From Actinomadura syzygii (GTDB lineage: Bacteria; Actinomycetota; Actinomycetes; Streptosporangiales; Streptosporangiaceae), in assembly GCF_008085905.1 (NCBI RefSeq), contig NZ_VSFF01000004.1, forward strand, positions 186,001-250,000: a stretch of DNA of 64,000 nucleotides. Direction: 5' to 3'. Positions 17,501 through 24,500 of the stretch are shown piece by piece. The translations under genes were made by a program, and so were the position numbers. The notes under the pieces are model-generated. The model did not search any database. It saw nothing but the letters and a program-made list of their open reading frames with translations, and was not told the origin of the DNA. Each line of letters starts with the position of its first letter. Within the stretch, counting starts at the first letter, position 1.

Positions 17501-18484
17501 CCCTTGGCGGTCGACCTCGTCCAGGTGAGCGAGGAGCAGCTGAGCACCGGCTACTCCACGGCGCACCTGCCGGTCGGCACGCGCAACCGGGTGGCCATCG
17601 ACGACCACGGGCGCCTGCTGTTCGCCGGGGTGATGACGAAGGGAGACCTCGACGCCCTGGTCGGCCTGGTGAATGCGGCGGACGCGGCGAAGATCCGGGA
17701 GCTGTTCGAGAGCTGGTACACCACCGAGCCGGTGAGCGGCCCCGCCGCGAACCTGCCCGCCCGGCTCCAAGCGTTGATCGACTTCCCGACCACGCAGGCC
17801 CTGACCCTCGTATGGGAGGGACCCTCGGACGCCGCCGCGGCAGAGCTGCGGAGGCTCGCCGGCGACACCGCCTTCACCGGGGCGATCGAGCAGATCATCA
17901 CTGAGGCCGCGGGCGCGGGCCCGGACGCCGTCACCCGCGTGGAGATCCCCGTCGGGCCCGAGCAGATTCCCGAGGAGCTGGAGGGCAAGGTGGAGCTCGC
18001 GCGCAACGCGCCGGGCACGCAGTACACCGCCCTCGGATGGACCGGCGCGATGAGCGACGCCGACATCGCCGCGCTGCGGCGCTGGGCCCGGTTCCCCGCG
18101 TTCGCCGACGCCGTGGAGAAGCTGATCGTCGCGGTGCGCGAGGCGGGCACGACCGACCCCCCGCCGCCGCCTCCGATCACGGTGCCGTTCACCGTCGCGG
18201 TGCGTCCCCGCCAGTCCGGGCTCAGCGGCGTCCTCGCCAAGAAGCTGCTGCTCGGCGCCGTGCTGATGCGCTACCACGGCATGATGCGCGCGGACGACCC
18301 GGCCGCGCTGCTGCCGTCCTACCCCGGACGTCCCGACCAGCTCGCCCTCGGGCGACTACATCGCGCGAGCCAGGACAGCGGAATGAGCGGGCGATCCCTG
18401 GTGATCCGCGCCAGCCGCGGCAGCGCCGCGCCGAGCGAGACGCGACCGATAGAGCCGCTACCGATCGAGCCGGAAGACGTGTAG
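8504..18484 (+). CDS. Giant protein 1 (about 3,326 residues), unknown function
   Basis: One uninterrupted frame from ATG 8504, which overlaps the PLD stop (ATGA), with a G-run at 8487-8493. No signal peptide or clear transmembrane helix. Residues 1-880 are dominated by short alternating strands (for example VDILPKTLLRL near 90). A helical break follows at about 887-912. Residues about 1045-1225 form a dense run of alternating hydrophobic strands (LEVQITFAIEFWIKIPLVF, then LSFSFSLEITFSAGLEIG), reminiscent of the large beta-rich DUF6603 or lipid-groove type proteins; this likeness is an impression. A fibronectin-III-like stretch is near 1775-1870. The C-terminal half is mixed and Pro/Arg-rich. 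The frame keeps normal actinobacterial codon bias throughout, so it is a real gene. It may bind or move lipids together with the PLD, but nothing proves this. Confidence 0.85.
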   Translation: MSGSMFQTVNEYIGRKWPPFLGEPPAPDVLDHIWIEPLFTTADVNKGGMATRLLFERELVLAMPGLDEVSLVLAPAGGDGEPAQMGLEVDILPKTLLRLTDVPVALRFGPKLLRPMRKVSGGGYEPDPGHPFVQLTVPKISGTASEDGIRADTPFTADLPYPVQIGDTGVVIDSAKVGFHQAGGKTCLVLQWKEGALSRLLGQFVPNLGDRSPAGEQDVTLRLIIGDGIEEARLDWQAAAPGAAFALPGLSVNVPASSRFSLLLMRQGAGLGRAAFVVTLTGTDPVTAGSTFAWGRDGDRELHNDEPPPPPDKPLFTVALKPPAGPRSLVLLDVALGAAKLPGFFHELATPIPPLDLTDPAALCKPTVFDPGDLHDGWTATLSVNLDAAGGAFTLPFLKQGQGDDSQFLQLYTNTPLTGLPITLPQGEVSFDIGVRLRVLSLSFDLLSRLTFSLSTFALKVDHDQGIKLRSPEAEREFPDLFGLRWRFKGKDLGDRTFHYFTVATKDYHYQIQQPEGAVLELDFTRASDEPISFSVKDFALTPKGVNLAAAVIDRPARLNGLRTRFRFTDSGFVIRENRIADFTIAGSGPLPPDLVGDATADIALQFAQRDGGNLTLVQGAANLRGVKLLDCKGTRFQFSVDAIGLRFVDDGAFHLYFTITGSAQFVLAPGDDADGPLGLLGKIRIDLVQCPLTGDARVIGKHVKFLVELPKPKSFSFLGCFEMELRAIGFVPQCEFFDGDGAMQVTGQLTFAQGAGDTPDSRPDYHQLFVGLPAPGEFVPRIHFTRLAVNLAIGAAFKLSGAVDFVDEPDQTGLIGEGVVQIHGLPTIAASFGFLRVRRGPGSPWLRAWFLYLEIRQVSFMIPVIQIYLREIGMGFGYRFTIAAIKAADAENDVKKLLKTLEGLSRTQGDLSKRDRWAVDLEDAGEDPRWTIVLRAMISQTSASASPLRYEASAEEKLACVFLVDAIIAFRSDLTFFMSVRGWFNTNYADYVTNKDGARENPILSGFVLLSPRQKRFLAHISKPEGGKPGVHPPLPDFVRDAIASSRFSATLLIEPGLFHYELGWPNMLRWHTKLGPLAVEVEGGFIFRVSTTEMVLGTSFLARGRLELSAGVDLGLVGMRITATARVAFGARYIGVVDFRDPFGNSAVYGAIGLEVQITFAIEFWIKIPLVFTTIRLSFSFSLEITFSAGLEIGVKGLSIPGVRGVGTVGVSCCGHSLQATVKIAFQEDNVQAALDRTKEFLSLGLEATEVEPVPGTEGAVAFTRSLAARRAALPPRALAAVIGETAAVEADVFHVPGYVLFVLRDAPSWDDEHQTYFALLPQGERLHRDAQGGLVLDEDGFPVAEPELGFLPPPPTEGTVVGKDFALRVPKPAAGETYTLRHFEPLPDPKFVDVSGAVTAGQPITWAVNWAARLYADGSAERRVVNQATGQPSDPTPLQDGLSLAQHVANAFKQQYTGTDAHPVGDPGALPGYRPPVSDPRVQNPSDSSYEAAVRGAYEQFSGSPFLKRDHQELYEQLLEAAFDPRTTIYAADGAAQDDGDPGTVSPVQADQQAHQLRGVIIHDIVSDLRAFHAESDQTKRNHLIARSLAFQMGLVFAVKSADNHRPAWLDQVATGLDAQPSISQREKPDATAPGPTNEAVRSFNVAQAQFNLFPPEFEQVRQYSDASTIALAWELSWRRRASPGTSRVQNDPDHHLAHYLVRRRALDGDEAERTTTVKPVKVLHRHKTDVAGAADAATPTDTLSLLQPRFQIVDHFPDTADDRAALPREGRGYVYTIIPVDFAGNSGRPLTLIATRYPNTPPAVPVDGDLTVSYSIAPSDVDPAGPVTTPQVMPPRQVYVEWSEPARQDGPAVPVRTYRLIFRRESTVPIGSYGLDSTTQRGRTTGLPTSNARPLPTDVKIDLDHVFGPAGARAAVIPVATLRERGLLPDGAWRPEAWRVFFQTISDRGVPSALAPVQLLLAAEAVAAPPTSPAPTDHIEHTGNPREERRPAELEWLPRPTAFGVVLPEDERAEPGLAHMPMPLQNIAQSEAEAAAPFVFTGDIGTIVGFRTHPLGIRAIRFRWNQGPSGDAAYPLELNAGYRLYELNIDAATTDTFASAARLAEELRLLQEVQMLPADDLPLVPGDTLNTSQWEAWYPGAVQRRRQPDPSAQGVQDERGPWYSWQDSYLEWPEWQGVTQPGGRRETALHPLLERLVERLRGMRPGSGTDPQGQITNGYAAALQASPPTLPNDLADFLANCPPGADRYGWGALQRLGLAVTFSLHDPDTGALRGPKLLELLQGLFTKLGGDATPADPDAPAFAAFRRHLHVELLFQQGRSVQLNQRPAEGDDLLALVQISLRPTVRQRLRYRAVTISGRSNADIEVRFTLTAPCSLVDRPDSGTGQSELEPQPSPITRTIRLPLNGEAALLLRGATLPATIEVRPSAKLSVNPKPFAPAIAPLLSYDSGRKLLTATTMLSAAQLKLLRPSLAAADVQAAQNLGGTVGSEDFGPTDERTSHFTVATDALAKVFATPDDTVPEHVQWLRLKYYLETLNSNDPKVPDTSRVVLPTNETEIAKALPDVIAWTTRFFDASGAVFAGPDGLGTTGAGPWAATAYPRAGSPAVATPDDDGRLTYTQLLEDRWAHTLRYYFQPYGRYDLLWQSLRRSPTLFPGRAAAEVDVPVVKVDPAAGGLDVVIERTQAVDAPLILGSRRLDEAATPARPPAPGAIWEVIVAQHHEQTLAERNQTLVRQLAFRQIAFTLLRRFGYPSWYYWVRGFAEEHQRELPVRLVEDVYPPVPDQLPSRPDHLVLDDAADQDELRGLDLPERVGDFSQGVLALQWRALPFYYEHRLLVIAQTDGTVSPINSITQRDLTYRSPLPGATVTGADIVWHRVPPFPAGTPGGGRLRADTRVRTITIPLRPFWDSLPDEAQQRWPGEKPDPTSGPATARKLSALPDPEVVYQIVELFSGNIEVQAECFFDPVTKKFAHRQLGKRFLVSGTTLLPPKGALDDFPLAVDLVQVSEEQLSTGYSTAHLPVGTRNRVAIDDHGRLLFAGVMTKGDLDALVGLVNAADAAKIRELFESWYTTEPVSGPAANLPARLQALIDFPTTQALTLVWEGPSDAAAAELRRLAGDTAFTGAIEQIITEAAGAGPDAVTRVEIPVGPEQIPEELEGKVELARNAPGTQYTALGWTGAMSDADIAALRRWARFPAFADAVEKLIVAVREAGTTDPPPPPPITVPFTVAVRPRQSGLSGVLAKKLLLGAVLMRYHGMMRADDPAALLPSYPGRPDQLALGRLHRASQDSGMSGRSLVIRASRGSAAPSETRPIEPLPIEPEDV

Positions 18485-18522
18485 GCGGCCCCCGGGGGCC
18501 ACGAACGGACCAGGAGCAGCAG

Positions 18523-21500
18523 ATGGCGAAACTTCCCGAGCTGCCGAAGCTGAGGATCGCGGGGCCCTTCTGGACGGCCGAGGCGGACGTGATCCGGCTG
18601 GCCGATCCGGCGACCAACTACGCGTTCCGTACCCTGTTCGTGGACATGACGCCGCGCGGGGCGATCGGCGAGGACGACGTGCTCCTACCGGGCTCGTGGC
18701 TGGCGCTGGTCTACGTCACCAGCGTCACGATCAGCCCGACGGGCGGGAGCACGCCGCAGTACGTGTGGAAGCGCAGCGGCACGAAGCCCGACGGTCACCT
18801 CCCGCCCCAGGCGATCCGGGCCGCGATCAGCGCGGGGACCGCCAGCCTGCTGCTCCTGCAGGCCCCGGCGGACGGGTGGCCCGCGAACATCGCGGGCAAG
18901 CTGCCGACGTTCACCTGCCTCGGCGGCGAGATCGTCCTCGACCCGATGACGGCCCAGAACAGCGCCACGCAGAAGCTGTACACGGCGCTCGGAATCGGGT
19001 CGGCGGCGATCACTGGGCGCACCGGTGCGGCCCGGCTGCTCGGCGCCCTCGCCGTCCACGCCGGAGGGCTCTCGGCCTTCGGCCAGGTCCGCCTGCTCTG
19101 GGACAGCGCGCCCGTCAACGCCGTGTTCCAGCTGGCCCGGGTCGTCCCCGACCCCGAGCCGACGCCGGGGACGAAGGTGCGCGGCTTCCGGATGACGATC
19201 GAGGCCGAGCGGCTGACGGACGCCGAGCGGGCGGCGATCATCGCCTCCTGGCGGCGGCTCAACCGCTACCTCAACCCGAACAACCCGCTCAACGGCCTCG
19301 TCGAGCCGGTGCCCGCGCCGGAGTGGGCGACCCTGGAGCTCGCCAACCCGCTCACCATCCCGCGCCTGTTCTGGGAGATCGCGCCCTGGCAGGAGCAGCC
19401 GGGGACGCGTCCGATCAGCTTCGCGGGCGACGAGTTCAGCGTGCTTCTCAGCGACCGCCGGCCCTACGACCCGTCGGCCCAGCCGGACACGCTCGCCCGG
19501 ATCACGCCGACCAGCGCGCGCGTCGCCGTCGACGGCACGAACCTGCGGATGGAGCTGAAGGCCGGCGGCCCGCCCGCCGCGGCCACCGGCACGTTCAGCT
19601 ACCAGGCCAGCCGCGACGCCGCCGTCTGGAGCGAGCGGGTCACCCTCGGCGCCACGACGCTCGCCTTCGACCCGAACGAGGCCGCGCGACGGCTCCGCGC
19701 CACGTTGCAGGTGCCCGAGCCGTCCTGGAGCCCGCCTCCGCCAGGCAAGACCGGGCCCGTCACCCCGACCGTGCTGTGGGGGTTCACTCCGCTGGACGAC
19801 GGCTGGGCCCAGCTTCCGCTGCCCAACCTGTCCGAACAGATCTACCTGGACGCGGGCGTGGCGCAGGCGGAGCCCGTCCCGGCACCCGACAACCTGCTGC
19901 GCGGCGCCGTCAGCTTTGGCAACGACGACCCGTCCGGGCTCGGCCAGTTCCCCGGCGAGCAGCCCTGGAGCCTTACCCTCGCCGCGGCTCAGCGCATGAC
20001 CGCTACCTGGGTGCTCGGTGCGATCACCGGGGGCTACCAGCTTCAGTCGGCCGATCTTGCGCTGGACGCGCCGGAGGTGGCGCTCAACGGCCTGTACTGG
20101 TTGAGCACCGAGGCGCCGACCGCCGCCGACGCCCTGCCCGACTTCGACGACTGGATCGGCGGCCTGACGACCGTACCCCTGCACACCGTCACCAGACGCG
20201 AGCTGTTCGCGCCCCTCGTCCGGCTCGCCTTCGAGGCGATCAGCTTCGCGTGGCGGAGCAAGCCCGCCCCCTCGGCCGGCCTCGGCCCCTGGGCGTTCCA
20301 GTACGGCGTTGACCCGGCGCTGCTCCGGGCCCTGGTGAACAGCGGCGCCCTGCCGTCCGACGTCGTCGGCGCCGCGCTGCCTCTCGTCTGGCGTCGCCAC
20401 CCGAGCCTGCCGATGGTGCAGGCCCTCGCGCTCACCCAGAGCGTCACCCCGCCGAACGTGCCGATCGCCGGGCGGCAGCTCGTCCCGTTCGAGCTGCCGG
20501 TGACCCGCCAGGACGGCCTGGACCTGCCGAACGGCTGGCGCTTCACGGCGGAGGGCGCCACGGGCTGGCCGCTCTACGCGGGCGGTCGCTCGCCCGCCCG
20601 CGAATGGCTCGGATCGGACGAGGCGAAGCTGTACGACCTTCCCCTGGTGGCGCTCTCGCTGCCCGGGCTTGTGCTCGACCCGCGTCCGGACGGTGACCCG
20701 CCGCAGAACGACCTCGCGCTCGGCCTGCCCGTCCAGTACCGCTACGACCTTCCGTACACGGACGAGGTCCAGGCCCTGGCCCAGCTTCCCAAGATCCCCA
20801 AGGATCCTCGCGAGAGCACGCCGCTGCCCGACACGGCGCGGCCGGAGCCGCCGCGTCCGCTCAGCCGCGCGGACTACGCCGACCACTGGCGGCGCCTCGC
20901 CGAGCGCGCCGACCTCGCCGCCGCCGACGACGTGGCGGCCTTCGCCCGGCAGGACGGCCAGACCGTGCTGCGGCACCTGGCATCGGTCCACGCGTGGGCG
21001 GTCCGCGCCACGCTCGACCTTGAGGGCTATCCCGGCGAGCTCCGCCTGGACAACGCCGACCCCGCCGCGAGCGCCCCCCTGACGCTGGCGGGCGAGGCGG
21101 CCCTGCCCGGAGTCGGCGGCGACTTCGCCGACGGGGCGGGCGGGCTGCGCCGGCTGCCCGCGGACGCGCCACCGGACTCGGTCCAGTACCGGTTGACCGC
21201 CGGGAGCATGGCGGCCGGGCTCACCGGTGACGCCCGCTACGCCGACCAGCGCGGCCTGGCACGCGGCGCGAGCGTGCCCGCGTCCAACCTGATCCGGACC
21301 CCGGTGAGCCACCCCACCGGGGGTGACGTGCAACTGACCACCACGCGCTCGCCGCTCACCCTCGGCCACTCCACGGCAAGCTGGCAGCTGTGGTTCCGTG
21401 ACCTGCCCGCCCAGGGCACCACCTTCACCAAGGCGTCCGCCCGATCGCCCAGGGCCGTCGACCTCGATCTCGACAGCAACGACCCCGAGGCGCGCAGCAG

Positions 21501-24500
21501 CGACTACGAGCACCGCACCGGGTACGAGTGGCGCCTGCGCCCGCTCGACGACGATCCGGACGCGCCCGCGCCCGGGCTCGACCTGTTCGGGCTCCAGTTC
21601 TTCCCGCTGGTGCTCGACCGTGTGGTCTTCGACGGCGACGGCGTGGCCAAGGTCGAGGTGATCGGGCGGTTGCAGCTCCCGGTGGCCGGGTCCGGCGCCG
21701 AGCAGATCGATCTGAGCAACTGCGTACGGCTGACCTTCTCCGCCAGCTCTGGCGGCGCCGCGCTGAACCTCAGCGCCGTCGGCCTCGTCGGCGACGTCCT
21801 GGAGTGGCCCCTCGCCGTCTCCGCCGGTGAGGCGGGCGACGCGCCGCGCCTGAGGGTCGGCGGGATCGCGCTGGCGTCCGGTGGCGCCGGGCTGACCGTC
21901 CAGCAGGTGCGGCTGTACTTCCACCTGTTCCGGGTGGAGTGGGCCGTCGGCCTGCCGCCGATCAGCTTCCCGAATCCCGCGACGCCGCCGTTCACCCTGC
22001 CCGGAGCGAACGGCCCGGACCCGATCGTCCCGCAGAAGGTCGCCCTCGGCCTCGACATGACCGGCGGCGCGCACACCCTGAACCTCACCATCGCTGTGCG
22101 GGTCGGCAGGCCGCCGTCGGACCTACAGGCTCTCTACCGCTTCGACGAGGGCAGCGGCGGCACCGTCCACGACTCCTCGGGCACGGGTGATCCGCTGCAC
22201 CTGACCGCGGCCTCGACCCAGGGCATGAGCTGGGGCACGAGCGGCCTGACCCTCACCAAGCCGACGCTGATCCGCTCCGGGGCTCCCGCGACGAAGCTGA
22301 CCGCCGCGGTGAAGGCGAGCAACGAGATCAGCGTCGAGGCGTGGGTGAAGCCCGTCACGGGCCTGCTGACGAACGGGCAGTTCAACATCGTCACCGTCTC
22401 CGCCGACGACGCGCACCGCAACGTGACCGTCCAGCAGCGCAAGGGGCTGCTCGAATCGTCCTTCGTGGACGTGTGGCTGCGTACCAGCACCACGTCCGAG
22501 GACGGCGCCCCCGACCTGGCCACCGACGCGGGCTCGCTCGGCGCCGACCTGACCCACGTGGCCTACACCCGCTCCGCCGACGGCAAGGCCCGGATCTACA
22601 TCAACGGGGAGCCGGCGGCCGACGATGGCGCGGCCGGGACTCTCGCCGCGTGGAACGACCAGTTCGAGCTGGCCCTCGGCGATGAGTTCACGGGCGGACA
22701 CGCCTGGCTCGGCACCTACCGCATGCTCGCCGTCTACAGCCGCGCCCTCAGTGCCGAGGAGGTGTCCGCGCGCTTCGCCTCGGGTCCGGCGACGGCGCCG
22801 CCCACGGCCACGGTCAGGGGAGAGGCCATCGCCGCCGCGCTGACCTTCAACCTGATGGCGGGGGGGGCCGACCGTTTCACGCTCGACACCGCGACCCTCT
22901 TCGGCGACCTCACCCTCGGTGTCACGCTGCCCGACGGCTCACCCGCCGCCCTGGCGGGCGACACGGCGCTGCAGTTCAGCTGGAACGGCTACAGCGCCCC
23001 GCAGCCCGAGAAGCTCCAGTTCCTGCCGGGCATGCGCCTGGCCGACGCCCAGACGCCCGGCCTGCGCGAGCGCGCCGCCCCCGGCTTCGCGACGGTCACG
23101 TTCCGCGCCACCGCCCGGCCGGACGACATCCCGAAGCTGCCGCTGACCGGCGCCTTCGTGGAGGCGCTGCTCCTTGCCCACTGGGGCCGCTCGCTGCACG
23201 ACGTCGGCCCGAACGGGACCGCCCAGGCGGCGGAGCTGTACGGCTCCTCGGCCGGGGACCTCGTGGTCGGCTACACCTCGCGCCTGCAGGGTTCGGGCGT
23301 GCACAGCTCGGACTGGCAGGAGACCTTCCTGATCAACGGGATGCTGGCGGCGACCAACCTGGTCTCCTGGCCGCAGCAGCTCAACTACGACGCGGGCAAC
23401 GCGCGGATCACCCTCCCGGCGGCCCGCACCGCCGGGGCCCCGCCCCTGACCCATCTGCGCCACACGATCAGGGTCCTGCTGAACCAGCACGAGGTGCCCG
23501 GCTCCGCCCTGACCGGCGCGCAGGGCCCGCTGCTGTTCACCTTCGCCCAGGGGCAGAGCTGGCAGACCCTGGGCCTCGTCGAGCACCAGCTCGTCGAGGT
23601 GACGCCCGGCGCCGACGGGAGCGGCGGGACGCTCGGCCGCGAGGCCCGCTGGACGGCCGTCCAGGAGGTGCGCCTGCTCGCGCCCCAGCGCGCCGCGCGG
23701 TTCCTGCGCGCCATGGCCGCCCGGGAGACCACCGACCCCGTCGAGGGCGTCAGCCCGCTCGGCAGCGTGGGCGGCGGCTACCTCGCCGCGGGCCTGTCGG
23801 CGCTGCTCGCCGACTCGGGGGCGGCGCTCGACGCGCTGCCCCCGGACACGCTGATCGTCGAGGCGAGCGCCCACCACCTGGTCCGGCTCACGCCCGTCGC
23901 GGACGGCGCGGCCACCACGCTGCAGTTCCTCCCGACCGGCAGCCAGGGCGCCCAGCTCAGCAGCCCCGCCGACTACGCGCCGAGCGACCCGACCGATCCG
24001 CGCTGGCTGCTGCTGACCATGCCCTTCCTCGGACGGCTCCAGGACCCGGCCCGTGACCTGGCGCAACCGGCGGCCGGGCAGCAGCCCAGCGCGCTGCGGA
24101 CCGACCCGGTGCTGCTCATCTCCCGCCTGCGCGCCTCGGCCCCCACCACCGCGCTGCCCTCCCTGGCCCTCGTCCTCAGCGGCTGGGCCGACAACACCCC
24201 CATCGCCGTCACCCTCGCCGGCCTGGACACCGCGGTCGGACGCAGCTTCGCCCGGCTCGACTCGGTGGCCCTGGAGGAGAGCTGGTTCCGCGCGCAGAAC
24301 CCGTCCCCGGAGCCGCAGGACGCGCTGCTGCAGAGCATCCTCGCCGCCCTTCCCGAGACACCGGCCCGGCTCAGCCGCCCGGTCGCCCTGCGCCAGGCGT
24401 TCGATCCGCGCCGTCCCTTCTACCCGCCCCGGCCCGGCGACCAGCCCGCGCTGGCCGAACCGTCGCCGTACGCCGACCCTGTCTGGCGCGAGGACGGGCT

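Noticed and set aside
18037..18522. Longer N-terminus for giant protein 2
   Set aside because: The extension overlaps the end of giant gene 1 and is Arg/Pro-rich; AGGAG before ATG 18523 marks the real start.
18685..22074. A 1,129-codon minus-strand frame opposite giant gene 2
   Set aside because: Same shadow pattern; no ribosome-binding site and no domain-like sequence.
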